This document shows, piece by piece, positions 16,517 to 24,989 of a stretch of 55,698 nt of DNA. The notes under the pieces were generated by a model. That model saw only the letters and a program-made list of their open reading frames with translations. It searched no databases and had not been told where the DNA came from. The DNA comes from Clostridium sp. UBA5530 (GTDB taxonomy: Bacteria; Bacillota; Clostridia; Clostridiales; Clostridiaceae), in NCBI GenBank assembly GCA_002423705.1, contig DINW01000091.1, positions 26,730 through 82,427 of the forward strand, given 5' to 3'. The translations under genes were made by a program, and so were the position numbers. Position 1 is the stretch's first letter, and every line of letters begins with the position of its first letter.

Positions 16517-17182
16517 CTAACTATCCATATTTTTCGCTTTTTTAAAAAGTATTCCTGATAGTGCAGTAGATATAAGTACGCATATAACAGGAAGTATGAA
16601 CTTTGGTGACAGTGGATCTAATATATTTTCTCCCATTATTGAATAACATAAAGTCTCTGGAAGAACTCCTATAAGAGATGCTAAGATGAAATCTTTATAT
16701 TTTATATTGGTAAGTCCACATGCAAAGCTTAGGGGATCAAAGGGTAATATTGGTGGTAACCTTAATAGTAATAAGATGAAAAATCCATTTTTGTCTAGTT
16801 TATATTTAAAATCTAAAGCTTTCTTTTTTAAAAGCTTGTCTATAAATTCTTTACCTAAAATTCTAGATATATAGAAGGCTATTGTACCGGATATAAAAAA
16901 TCCTATCATGTTTATTATAAATCCTTTTAAAGGTCCAAACATTATTCCAGAGGTTATAGACATCATAGCTGATGGTATTATCACCATTATAGGTTTTAAA
17001 AAGAACATTGATATAAACATAATAGTGGCAGTAGTACCTTGTGTCCTTAAATATAGTAATAAAGAATCTAAATTCCTAAAGTTGCCAATAATTTCCTTAT
17101 GGCAACATATAAAAATCATAACAGCTATAATAACCATTACCATTATAGCTTTTCCTATTCTCTTTATTTTTTTATTTTCCAT
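16517..17182 (-). CDS. TVP38/TMEM64 (DedA-superfamily) membrane protein
   Basis: A 221-residue protein with about five membrane segments. The VTT domain (about 55-175) has the family marks ITSGIMFGPLKGFIINMIG, ISGTIAFYISRILGKEF and LLLRLPPILPFDPLSFACGL. The superfamily includes lipid scramblases and transporters; no substrate can be given here. It is monocistronic and about 160 bases from the neighbouring terminator. Confidence 0.88.
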   Translation of the reverse strand: MENKKIKRIGKAIMVMVIIAVMIFICCHKEIIGNFRNLDSLLLYLRTQGTTATIMFISMFFLKPIMVIIPSAMMSITSGIMFGPLKGFIINMIGFFISGTIAFYISRILGKEFIDKLLKKKALDFKYKLDKNGFFILLLLRLPPILPFDPLSFACGLTNIKYKDFILASLIGVLPETLCYSIMGENILDPLSPKFILPVICVLISTALSGILFKKAKNMDS

Positions 17183-17291
17183 GGATATCTCCCTTAATAA
17201 AGTTCAACGTTTTCAAAAATTTAATAATTTTTGTTCTTACTTATTATATATTCTATTAACTAATATTGCAAATATTTATCTATACATACAT

Positions 17292-17319
17292 AAAAACTGC
17301 CCCTTTATAAGGGGCAGTT
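17292..17319 (-). terminator. Terminator after the small winged-helix gene
   Basis: AACTGCCCC pairs with GGGGCAGTT around a short AT loop, followed by TTTTT on the minus strand. Confidence 0.9.
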
Positions 17320-17338
17320 CCTAGATTATATATTGAGT

Positions 17339-17515
17339 TTAGTTAGCGGCATAAAAGCATCTTTTAGGAGATGATATTTTTTCTTCGCTTTTTAGTGTTT
17401 TTAAAGCTTTATCTACTTCTTTTTTATCTATTGCCGCTTTTTCAGCTATGTCCCCTGCTTTCATTGGTTCCTTAGAACTTTTCAAGGTTTCTAATACTTT
17501 TTCTTTTATATCCAT
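17339..17515 (-). CDS. Small winged-helix (MarR-like) protein
   Basis: 58 residues forming one predicted helix-turn-helix: MDIKEKVLETLKSSKEPMKA, GDIAEKAAIDKKEVDKAL, TLKSEEKISSPKRCFYAAN. It resembles the stand-alone winged-helix proteins common in clostridia, with the C-terminal wing retained. I start at the ATG at 17515 because GAGGAATTTAAC lies just before it; a frame extension of five codons overlaps this site. It has its own terminator. Its DNA target is unknown. Confidence 0.75.
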   Translation of the reverse strand: MDIKEKVLETLKSSKEPMKAGDIAEKAAIDKKEVDKALKTLKSEEKISSPKRCFYAAN

Positions 17516-17604
17516 GTTAAATTCCTCCATAAGCTATGTTTTATATCATAAAAATTATAACACAACAATATAAGGAATTCTATAATAATCATTATTTTTT
17601 AATA

Positions 17605-18438
17605 TTATTTTTCTCTAGTTATAACCTCATTATCATCATAACTACACCAATCACTCCAACTGCCTAAATAAAGCTTAGATTCTATGTCAGCTTCATCTAA
17701 AAACAATACATTTACACATCCCGTTACTCCAGAACCACAATGAACTATAACCTGACTAAAATTCTTTAATTCCTCAAATCTGTTCCTTATCTTTTCTTTA
17801 GAAATAATTTCTCCATCTTGAAAGTTCCCTTGCCAATCAAAATTTTTAGCACTTTTTATATGTCCAGCTTTTTTGTCTACTGGTTCTACAATTCCCAAAT
17901 ATCTTTCTTTAGCTCTAGAATCCACTATAGCAATATTATTATCCCCTATAGCCTTCTTTACATCTTCCATAATAGATAGCATGTGACTTTGTATATTCAC
18001 ATTTAAAGATGATTTTTTATAACATGTTCTGCCATAGTTTTCAGTTTCATAACCATCCTTAATCCAAGCTTTTATACCACCTTCTAAAACATATACTGTA
18101 GAAAGCCCTATATACTTCATCATCCACCACAACCTTGAAGCTCCTGCTAGGTCCCCATCATCATAAGCAACTATTATGGAGTTATTATCTACCCCATAAC
18201 TTTCTAATAGCTCTTTAAATTTCATCATATTGGGTAGCGGATGTCTACCTCCATGAATACTTCTTTCTCCAGCTAAATCTTTGTTTAAATCCATATATAT
18301 AGCGTTTTTAATATGTTCCTCTTGAAAGGACTTTACACCATATTCCTCATTTTGCAAATTAAATCTGCAGTCAAAAATTTTAATATTCTCACAATTGATG
18401 TGATCCTTGAGCCATTTAGTATTTACTATATTTTTCAA
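17605..18438 (-). CDS. Two-domain rhodanese-like sulfurtransferase
   Basis: The 277-residue protein has two rhodanese domains. The N-terminal one (about 5-130) is non-catalytic. The C-terminal one (about 155-270) has the active-site loop HCGSGVTG with Cys234. The CGSGVT loop is typical of the thiosulfate / 3-mercaptopyruvate sulfurtransferase group. These move sulfane sulfur to cyanide or protein thiols. The start looks like TTG at 18438 after GGGG. The gene lies directly downstream of the structured RNA at 18501-18738 and could share its promoter by readthrough. Confidence 0.9.
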   Translation of the reverse strand: MKNIVNTKWLKDHINCENIKIFDCRFNLQNEEYGVKSFQEEHIKNAIYMDLNKDLAGERSIHGGRHPLPNMMKFKELLESYGVDNNSIIVAYDDGDLAGASRLWWMMKYIGLSTVYVLEGGIKAWIKDGYETENYGRTCYKKSSLNVNIQSHMLSIMEDVKKAIGDNNIAIVDSRAKERYLGIVEPVDKKAGHIKSAKNFDWQGNFQDGEIISKEKIRNRFEELKNFSQVIVHCGSGVTGCVNVLFLDEADIESKLYLGSWSDWCSYDDNEVITREK

Positions 18439-18500
18439 TGCTATTTCCCCTTTTATTAGTTATTTATTTTCTTAAAATATTTAATAAATTTATATGAACT

Positions 18501-18525
18501 AAAATAAGGGAGATTTCTCTCCCTT
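18501..18525 (-). terminator. Terminator of the structured RNA
   Basis: The 8-bp stem AAGGGAGA / TCTCCCTT with a GAAA loop is followed by ATTTTAG on the minus strand. Confidence 0.88.
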
Positions 18526-18738
18526 AATCTTTTTAAGTTTAAAGTCCAAAATACCGATGCCCTAATTTTGACACCTATCTCTCTGATAGGTGGGTGCTCT
18601 CATAAATGCTTCAATCTCTCCTGCCTATTACAGGACTTACTGGTCTACAAATCCACATAAAATATTGAACTCCCTTGACAATACTGTAGGTTCAAAATAA
18701 GAGCTTGTCGTATATTCTAGAAATTACTCTCTTTTCTT
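18501..18738 (-). ncRNA. ssrS: Structured small RNA, probable 6S RNA
   Basis: A strong promoter (18745-18772) and a strong terminator (18501-18525) bound about 240 bases with no reading frame. Inside, GCTCTTAT pairs with ATGAGAGC, TTCAAT with ATTGAA and CCTG with CAGG, giving a long interrupted rod. The 3' part has CACCTATC-agaga-GATAGGTG just after GAGAGCACC. A long rod with an open middle and a 3' CCACCU/AGGUG hairpin is what I recall of Firmicutes 6S RNAs, which bind RNA polymerase. A riboswitch or leader of the rhodanese gene 60 bases downstream is the alternative. Confidence 0.55.
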
Positions 18739-18744
18739 AATTTG

Positions 18745-18772
18745 ATTATATCATAATCTAAAAAAATTTCAA
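18745..18772 (-). promoter_or_regulatory. Sigma-A-type promoter of the structured RNA
   Basis: On the minus strand TTGAAA, a 16-base spacer and a perfect TATAAT. Transcription should start near 18738. Confidence 0.75.
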
Positions 18773-18883
18773 CAAAAAACATTTGTGATATCGAACCAAT
18801 ATAATGAATTAATTACATTATATGTAACATTTTCTTTCTTTAATGAATATATTAAAGTAGATCACTATGAATAGAGAGGTTTT

Positions 18884-19474
18884 ATGACTAGACGTAACGG
18901 TTATAGCTTAAATTGGAGTGACGACATAGAGAATATTTTAAAAAGTTGTGAAGTATTAGGTAGCGGAAATAACGGATTAGTTTATATCCTTCCTGATAAT
19001 ACAGTACTTAAAATTTTTAGTAAATGTAAGGTATGCAAAGAGGAGTGTTCAATACTTATGAAGGCTAGCAAAAAATCTCCTCACTTTCCTAAGGTTTTTA
19101 AATATGGTGATAAATATATTATAAGAGAATATGTTGGCGGATGTAGGCTAGATAAGTATTTAAAGAATAATGATTTAAATAGAGTTTTAGCTTTAAATCT
19201 TATATTGCTCATAGAAGAGTTTAAAGCCTTAGGATTTAAAAAGCTTGATATTCGTTGCAAGGATTTATATGTACAAGATGATATGTCATTGATGGTTATA
19301 GATCCTAAAGATAGTTATAGTAAAAAAGTTATATATCCTAGACACCTGATGAAAGGAATTAATAAAAAAGGGTATCTAGATTTGTTTTTAGATGTGGTAA
19401 AAGAATATGATATACACCTATATTTTTTATGGCATAACAGAATAGACCTATACTTAAATCATAATCTTAAATAA
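18884..19474 (+). CDS. Short protein-kinase-like protein
   Basis: The 196-residue protein has the start of a kinase fold: glycine loop GSGNNG at 26-31, the ATP lysine in VLKIF (Lys43), a hinge around IIREYVGG, an HRD-like LDIRCKD (Asp122) and DPKD in place of DFG (Asp140). The C-terminal lobe is very short and the catalytic-loop asparagine is not seen, so this is an atypical kinase or pseudokinase. Sequence elements resemble small clostridial Ser/Thr-kinase-like proteins. The ATG follows GAGAGG. It has its own terminator and lies divergent to the structured RNA. Confidence 0.65.
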   Translation: MTRRNGYSLNWSDDIENILKSCEVLGSGNNGLVYILPDNTVLKIFSKCKVCKEECSILMKASKKSPHFPKVFKYGDKYIIREYVGGCRLDKYLKNNDLNRVLALNLILLIEEFKALGFKKLDIRCKDLYVQDDMSLMVIDPKDSYSKKVIYPRHLMKGINKKGYLDLFLDVVKEYDIHLYFLWHNRIDLYLNHNLK

Positions 19475-19504
19475 AAAGTTCTAAATCCATGTAATCAATT
19501 AGAG

Positions 19505-19536
19505 AAGGACTGTTACAGTAGGTATCAGTTCTTTTT
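19505..19536 (+). terminator. Terminator after the kinase-like gene
   Basis: AAGGACTGtTAC pairs with GTAtCAGTTCTT (one wobble, one mismatch) and runs into TTT. Confidence 0.65.
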
Positions 19537-19623
19537 GTGTTTCCATAGATTTTCCTAGTGCTTTAACTGTGTTTATATAATATAATCTTATTAAAACAAT
19601 AACTAATATTTTGAGAGGTATTT

Positions 19624-20811
19624 ATGAACAGAATCACTAAACAAAGTAGCAGAAAAAAACGCCATAAACACGCTAGAAAAAGAAAGCTATTGCTTTTAAT
19701 TTTATCGTCTTTTATCCTATTAGTTTTATCTTTTGGAATATGGAAAGTATTTTCTTTCTTTAAATCTTCTAAGCCTATAAAGGTTCAGGATACTGTTCCT
19801 ATAGGAGAAGAATCTCCTATAGAAGAAATCCTTGAGGAACCAGTAAAAAGAGAGGTTAAGGAAGAAATTCTCATGAGTTTCGCTGGAGATTGTACCCTGG
19901 GTACCGATTCTAAATTTTCCTATGATAATAGTTTTCCTGCTATGTTTCAAAAGCAAAATAAGGATTACTCTTACTTCTTTAAGAATGTATATGATATTTT
20001 CTCAAAGGATGATTATACCTTAGTGAATTTGGAAAATCCCTTAACTGAAGCCTCTACTAAAGCTGATAAAGGCTCTGGTACAGTATTTCACTTTAAGGGC
20101 CCAAAGGACTACGTAAATATCTTGACTTCTTCAAGTATTGAGGGAGTTACAATAGCCAATAACCACATGAATGACTATGGCAGTGAAGGCCTTAAAGATA
20201 CAGTTGAAACTCTATCTAATGCCAAGGTTGACTTTTGTGGGAAAAGTTATAAAATAGAGAAGGAAATTAAAGGAACAAATTTTCTATTTTTAGGCTATGA
20301 AGGATGGAGTGATAATAAAGACTTAAAAAATAAAATTTCTGAAGATATTAGAATCGGGAAAGAAAAGAATGCTATAATAATACCTTATTTCCATTGGGGC
20401 ATAGAAGGGGCTTATGAGCCCTATGATGTTCAAATAAATTTAGCTCGCTTCTCTATAGATGAAGGAGCTCATATGGTATTGGGTTCCCACCCTCATGTGA
20501 TTCAATCCTTAGAGAATTACAATAATAAGCTTATAGTATACTCCTTTGGTAATTTTAGCTTTGGTGGAAACTTTAATCCCTCTGATAAAAGGACATTTAT
20601 TCTTCAGACAAAATTAAAAACTACCAATGGCGAAGTTGAAAGTACTGAATTCAAGGTGATTCCTACTTCTATATCTTCTGTAGATTATAAAAACGATTAT
20701 GCACCCACTCCTTATACAGGAGAAAAGAAAACCAACCTTTTACAAAAGTTTAATAATCTATCTCCTTCTCTTAAGGGTAGAATAACTGATGAATTTTTTT
20801 CATTAGAATAA
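19624..20811 (+). CDS. CapA-like metallophosphatase-fold protein
   Basis: The 395-residue protein has a very basic N-terminus (KQSSRKKRHKHARKRK), one membrane anchor (about 22-45) and an extracellular PGA_cap domain. Its motifs are FAGDCTLG, NLENPLT, ANNHMNDYG, PYFHWGIE, GSHPHVIQ and YSFGNFSFGG. The fold is that of calcineurin-like phosphoesterases. CapA takes part in poly-gamma-glutamate export, but no capB, capC or capD lies nearby, so a different envelope role is likely. The start follows GAGAGGTATTT. Confidence 0.85.
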   Translation: MNRITKQSSRKKRHKHARKRKLLLLILSSFILLVLSFGIWKVFSFFKSSKPIKVQDTVPIGEESPIEEILEEPVKREVKEEILMSFAGDCTLGTDSKFSYDNSFPAMFQKQNKDYSYFFKNVYDIFSKDDYTLVNLENPLTEASTKADKGSGTVFHFKGPKDYVNILTSSSIEGVTIANNHMNDYGSEGLKDTVETLSNAKVDFCGKSYKIEKEIKGTNFLFLGYEGWSDNKDLKNKISEDIRIGKEKNAIIIPYFHWGIEGAYEPYDVQINLARFSIDEGAHMVLGSHPHVIQSLENYNNKLIVYSFGNFSFGGNFNPSDKRTFILQTKLKTTNGEVESTEFKVIPTSISSVDYKNDYAPTPYTGEKKTNLLQKFNNLSPSLKGRITDEFFSLE

Positions 20812-20851
20812 GTTAAAATATACTAGGAAGGTAGGTGAACTTTCAAAAATC

Positions 20852-21712
20852 ATGTCCATATCTATTTATGCTGATAAAACTACAAAAGAGAACATGACCT
20901 TAACGGAATTTATGGGTGATAGTACTGCCTTAGTGTATCTATGCAATAAGATGGATGACATATTTTCTAAACGAATTCCTTCTGAAAATTTGGATAAAGA
21001 TATAGATATCATAGATAAAGACACTATTGTAATGAATATCCCCTATGTAACCAGTTCATCTAGACATAAAATTCAAGGAATTTTAGAGGACCATAAGCTT
21101 ATCTTATATATTAAAGATAAGAAATTCTTTAACTTTTTAATTGAAAAACTATCTCTAGAAAAAAACTTGTCTAGCAAATATGTGCTTTTAAGCGTCTTTG
21201 AATATCTGTCATTGATATATAACGAAAGGTTGCTTAAAATCGATGAAATGACAGAGGAGCTTTTTGAAGAAGCTGTTACTAAAAACGAAATTCAGATGGA
21301 AGTAATATTAAAAAACAAGAAAATTTCTTCTATAATAAAACGATATGTAAACTACTATAAATCTATGATAACTTATTTGCAAGAGACTTTTAAGGAAGAA
21401 CCTATGTATAATAAATTATTTTTTTCTTTAGATAACACCTTGCATATGGTAGATGATGTAGAAACCTCCATTTATTCTTGTATTGAAATTTACAACTCCA
21501 TATATTCTAACAAAATGAATAAAACCATGGAGCTATTAACCATCATAACTATCATAGCCTTACCAGCTACAGTTATAACAGGAATCTTTGGTATGAACTT
21601 CTCCCATATGCCATTGACAGATCATATGAACGGTTTTTTTATAATCTGCATAATGGTTCTTATAATCGTTATTATAGAGCTTATAATCTTTAAAAGGAAG
21701 AAATTTATGTGA
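20852..21712 (+). CDS. CorA-family divalent cation transporter
   Basis: The 286-residue protein has a large cytosolic N-terminal part (about 1-220, helical after 110) and two C-terminal membrane helices. The CorA signature appears as GIFGMNF between them (GMN at the pore mouth). The usual extracellular acidic loop after GMN reads SHMPLTDHMNG. Mg2+, Co2+ or Zn2+ are possible substrates. The AGGTAGGTG box is about 15 bases before this ATG, unusually far, so the start is less certain; the next ATG is 14 codons in. Confidence 0.85.
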   Translation: MSISIYADKTTKENMTLTEFMGDSTALVYLCNKMDDIFSKRIPSENLDKDIDIIDKDTIVMNIPYVTSSSRHKIQGILEDHKLILYIKDKKFFNFLIEKLSLEKNLSSKYVLLSVFEYLSLIYNERLLKIDEMTEELFEEAVTKNEIQMEVILKNKKISSIIKRYVNYYKSMITYLQETFKEEPMYNKLFFSLDNTLHMVDDVETSIYSCIEIYNSIYSNKMNKTMELLTIITIIALPATVITGIFGMNFSHMPLTDHMNGFFIICIMVLIIVIIELIIFKRKKFM

Positions 21713-21715
21713 TGA

Positions 21716-21769
21716 AAAGGTTCCTAAGAAATTTAAACATAGTGCTTTAAATTTCCCAGGAACCTTTAT
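21716..21769. terminator. Bidirectional terminator between corA-like and cbiK
   Basis: AAAGGTTCC pairs with GGAACCTTT and an inner AAATTTAAA pairs with TTTAAATTT. The stem serves the two converging genes. Confidence 0.85.
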
Positions 21770-22527
21770 TATTTTAGCAAATCATCTATTTTTTCCATCC
21801 ATAAACTCATAAATTTCTTATCCTCACCTAGGCTTTTAGTAATTACCCTTACATTAAATCCATTGGAAACTAAAATAGATTTCCAACTATTTTCTTCTTC
21901 TCCAGCCATATGTTTCATCACATGTATTCCTGGCATCATCATCAAAGCCATAAGATTTATATCTTTTGTTTTCTTAGTTTTTAGATCCTTTATTAGAGAA
22001 TAAATGCTTGGCTCACCCTCTAAAGTTCCTATAACCAGATTTTTAAAGCCTTTATTGTTTAATGAATTCTGTAGCTTATAAAATATATCATTATTAGTTT
22101 TTTTAGAACCATGTGCCACCAGTACCCAATTCTTATTGTAGTCTGAATCATAACTAAGCAATATGTCATTGATTTTTTCTACAACTTTCTTTTCATCCTT
22201 TGGCAAAACAGGTAATCCCATCACTATATTTTCATGTTCCGTTTTCTTTTCCAATAACCCTTCATCTAGAAGGGAAAACATATTGTAAGGTTGTATATAT
22301 ATCTTTTCTATTCTTCTTAACCTTATATCATCTATAGCCCCTTGCAATGAATATATATTCATATCACATTCTTTGATTTTTTTTCTTATAATATCAGATG
22401 TGAATACTATATAAACTGGAATACTGTACTTATGTTCTAATATATTCTTAAGGGGTTCCAGTGTAGCAGTATAAGCCTCTTTTCTGCTACTTCCAAAGGC
22501 TAAGATTATTAAGGCACAGCGCATCAT
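21769..22527 (-). CDS. cbiK: CbiK-type sirohydrochlorin chelatase
   Basis: The 252-residue class II chelatase inserts Co2+ (cobalamin route) or Fe2+ (siroheme route) into sirohydrochlorin. Active-site histidines lie in LVAHGSKKTNND and PGIHVMKHMAGEEENSWKS. CbiK enzymes share the HMAGDxxxSW pattern. As the last gene of a siroheme-precursor run next to a siroheme enzyme, iron insertion is the more likely job here. A cobalt role remains possible because no cob/cbi genes are visible. It starts four bases from the hemB stop. Confidence 0.85.
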   Translation of the reverse strand: MMRCALIILAFGSSRKEAYTATLEPLKNILEHKYSIPVYIVFTSDIIRKKIKECDMNIYSLQGAIDDIRLRRIEKIYIQPYNMFSLLDEGLLEKKTEHENIVMGLPVLPKDEKKVVEKINDILLSYDSDYNKNWVLVAHGSKKTNNDIFYKLQNSLNNKGFKNLVIGTLEGEPSIYSLIKDLKTKKTKDINLMALMMMPGIHVMKHMAGEEENSWKSILVSNGFNVRVITKSLGEDKKFMSLWMEKIDDLLK

Positions 22528-22531
22528 TGTT

Positions 22532-23500
22532 TTAACTTTCCTTAAGCCATCTAGCTGCCTCTAATGCAAAATAAGTTATTATTATATCTGCCCCTGCTCT
22601 TTTCATACTTGTAAGCATCTCAAGAACTATAGCCTTTTCGTTGATAAGCCCTGCATCCGCTGCCGATTTCACCATAGCATACTCACCACTTACGTTATAT
22701 ACTACCATAGGAACGTTAAACCTATCTTTAGCACTTCTAACCACATCCAGATATGATAAGGCAGGCTTCACCATAACTAAGTCTGCTCCCTCTTCTATAT
22801 CATTCTCAATTTCTCTAAGGGCCTCATTACCATTAGCTGAATCCATCTGATAAGTTTTTCGATCTCCAAACTTTGGTGCAGAGTCAGCAGCTTCCCTAAA
22901 GGGACCATAAAAAGCTGAGCTAAACTTCGCAGAATATGCTAATATAGACACATTAACAAATCCACTATTATCTAAAGCCTCTCTGATAGCACCTACCCTT
23001 CCATCCATCATATCCGAAGGAGCTACCATATGGGCTCCTGCCTTAGCATGGGATATGGCTATTTTTTTTAGATATTCTAATGTGTCATCATTGTCTACAT
23101 ATTCATTCTTCACTATTCCACAATGTCCATGACTAGTATATTGGCACATACATATATCCGTTATTATCAGTATGTTTTTTGAAAGTTCCTTTATTTTTCT
23201 TATAGCTTTTTGCACTATGCCATTATCGCAGTAAGCCTCACTACCTTTATCATCCTTGGATTTAGGAAGGCCAAATAAGATTATTCCCTTTATTTTTGCA
23301 TCCTCTATTTCTCTTATAATCTCATCTAATCTATCTATAGAATAATGATAATTGCCTTTTAAAGAGCTTATCTCTTCTTTTATATTTTCTCCCTCTACCA
23401 CAAATAAAGGATATATAAAATCATTTGTTGTTAAGGAATTTTCTCTTACCAAATCTCTTATCTCACTATTAATTCTTAACCTTCTGTTTCTTTTAATCAT
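22532..23500 (-). CDS. hemB: Delta-aminolevulinic acid dehydratase (porphobilinogen synthase)
   Basis: It condenses two 5-aminolevulinate molecules to porphobilinogen. The zinc-site cysteines are in CMCQYTSHGHCG. The Schiff-base lysines lie in AYSAKFSSAFYGPF and LVMVKPALSYLD. I set the start at the ATG at 23500 (322 residues), since GCGGAGGGAAGAT precedes it; the frame extends five codons further. The start overlaps the end of cobA-hemD by eight bases, indicating translational coupling. Confidence 0.96.
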   Translation of the reverse strand: MIKRNRRLRINSEIRDLVRENSLTTNDFIYPLFVVEGENIKEEISSLKGNYHYSIDRLDEIIREIEDAKIKGIILFGLPKSKDDKGSEAYCDNGIVQKAIRKIKELSKNILIITDICMCQYTSHGHCGIVKNEYVDNDDTLEYLKKIAISHAKAGAHMVAPSDMMDGRVGAIREALDNSGFVNVSILAYSAKFSSAFYGPFREAADSAPKFGDRKTYQMDSANGNEALREIENDIEEGADLVMVKPALSYLDVVRSAKDRFNVPMVVYNVSGEYAMVKSAADAGLINEKAIVLEMLTSMKRAGADIIITYFALEAARWLKES

Positions 23501-24962
23501 ATCTTCCCTCCGCAATCTTTCTCACAGTTTCAATTATAGCTTCTTCACTTTGATTACTGCAACTTATAGCCTTTATTCCTTGCTTTTCCAAAGCATTATA
23601 TGTTATTGGCCCTATAGCTATAGCTTTCTTTTCTTTTATTCTTTCTATTCCTACTATGTCTATCATATTGTTTACTGTAGATGGACTTGTAAACACTACT
23701 ACATCCACATCCTTAAAAGCATTTTTATTGGTTCCTAGACCACATAAAGTCTCATATATCTCTGGTCTATCCACAATAAACCCCAATTTTTCTAAACACT
23801 TTTTTATGTTATTTTTTGCTAGATTAGAACAAGGTAATAGCACCCTTTCACCGGATTTAACGCCCTCTCTGAAAAGTTCTATTAAAGAATCTTCATTGAA
23901 TAATGGAGTTTTAAAATCTTCTATTATTCCTCTTTTATTCAAAGCTCCTTTGGTGCCATCTCCTATAACAAAAATTTTACTTTTTATTATCCTTACATCT
24001 ATTGAACTTCTTATTAAATAATCAAAGAAAAAATTCACAGAATTAGCTGATGTAAATATTAAATACTCATAGTCTGATATATATTTTAAGTATGGATATA
24101 AATTGTAGGACGTATCTTTAAAAGCTATGGAGTTAATTTCTGTGACTTCAGCACCTAAATCCTTTAATTTATTTTTTATTCCTATGGATTGTTTTTTTGA
24201 TCGTGTTATACATACATTTATTCCGTATAAAGGTAGTTTTTCGTACCAATTTAGCTTTTCACTCATTTCAACTACAGGGCCTATAGCAATGATACAGGGA
24301 GATTGAAATTCTTTTTTCTCCACTATCTCACTGATATTTTTTAATGTTCCTATGGCTTTCCTTTGTTTTGATGTAGTTCCTCTCATTATAACACCACAGG
24401 GAGTATTTTCATCCATACTATTATTCCTTAAATTTTCAACTATATTTTTTAAGTGTTTTAACCCCATAACAAATATAAGGGTTCCATTTAGTTTTCCTAG
24501 AGCTCTCCAATTTATATTAGAATCTTCAGAAGTAGTTCCTGTTATAATATGAAAACTCTGAGCTGTACCTCTATGAGTTACAGGGATACCAGCATAATTT
24601 AAAACTCCTATAGGAGAAGTTATCCCTGGAACAACTTCAAAGGGGATATGTCTTTGTAAAAGTTCCAAAGCTTCTTCACTGCCCCTACCAAAAACATAGG
24701 GATCTCCTCCTTTGATCCTTCCAACTATATGTCCTTTTTCCCAGAGTTCTATTATAGACTTGTTTATTTCTTCCTGGGTTTTATAATGACACCCTGGCTC
24801 TTTTCCACAATAATAAATTTCACAATTTTCATCTAAATAATTTAAGACATTTCCACCTATTAACCTATCATATAGCACTGCAGTACATTTTTTCATAGCT
24901 TTTATAGCCCTTATAGTTAAAAGATCCTCATCTCCTGGGCCTGTGCCTATAATATAAACCAT
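23493..24962 (-). CDS. cobA-hemD: Fused uroporphyrinogen-III C-methyltransferase / uroporphyrinogen-III synthase
   Basis: The 489-residue bifunctional enzyme has an N-terminal SUMT domain (about 1-245). Motifs there are VYIIGTGPGDEDLLTIRA, GRIKGGDPYVFGRGSEE and VVPGITSP. The C-terminal HemD domain (about 250-485) has FTSANSVNFFFDYL and VVFTSPSTVNN. HemD cyclises hydroxymethylbilane with D-ring inversion, and SUMT methylates C2 and C7 to give precorrin-2. This fusion is common in clostridia and channels flux to siroheme/cobalamin. It is placed between hemC and hemB. Confidence 0.95.
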   Translation of the reverse strand: MVYIIGTGPGDEDLLTIRAIKAMKKCTAVLYDRLIGGNVLNYLDENCEIYYCGKEPGCHYKTQEEINKSIIELWEKGHIVGRIKGGDPYVFGRGSEEALELLQRHIPFEVVPGITSPIGVLNYAGIPVTHRGTAQSFHIITGTTSEDSNINWRALGKLNGTLIFVMGLKHLKNIVENLRNNSMDENTPCGVIMRGTTSKQRKAIGTLKNISEIVEKKEFQSPCIIAIGPVVEMSEKLNWYEKLPLYGINVCITRSKKQSIGIKNKLKDLGAEVTEINSIAFKDTSYNLYPYLKYISDYEYLIFTSANSVNFFFDYLIRSSIDVRIIKSKIFVIGDGTKGALNKRGIIEDFKTPLFNEDSLIELFREGVKSGERVLLPCSNLAKNNIKKCLEKLGFIVDRPEIYETLCGLGTNKNAFKDVDVVVFTSPSTVNNMIDIVGIERIKEKKAIAIGPITYNALEKQGIKAISCSNQSEEAIIETVRKIAEGRYD

Positions 24963-24989
24963 ATGCTTTCCTCCTTTAGTGAAGCATCT

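Noticed and set aside
23352..23738. 128-codon plus-strand frame over hemB and cobA-hemD
   Set aside because: Antisense shadow of two well-supported genes.
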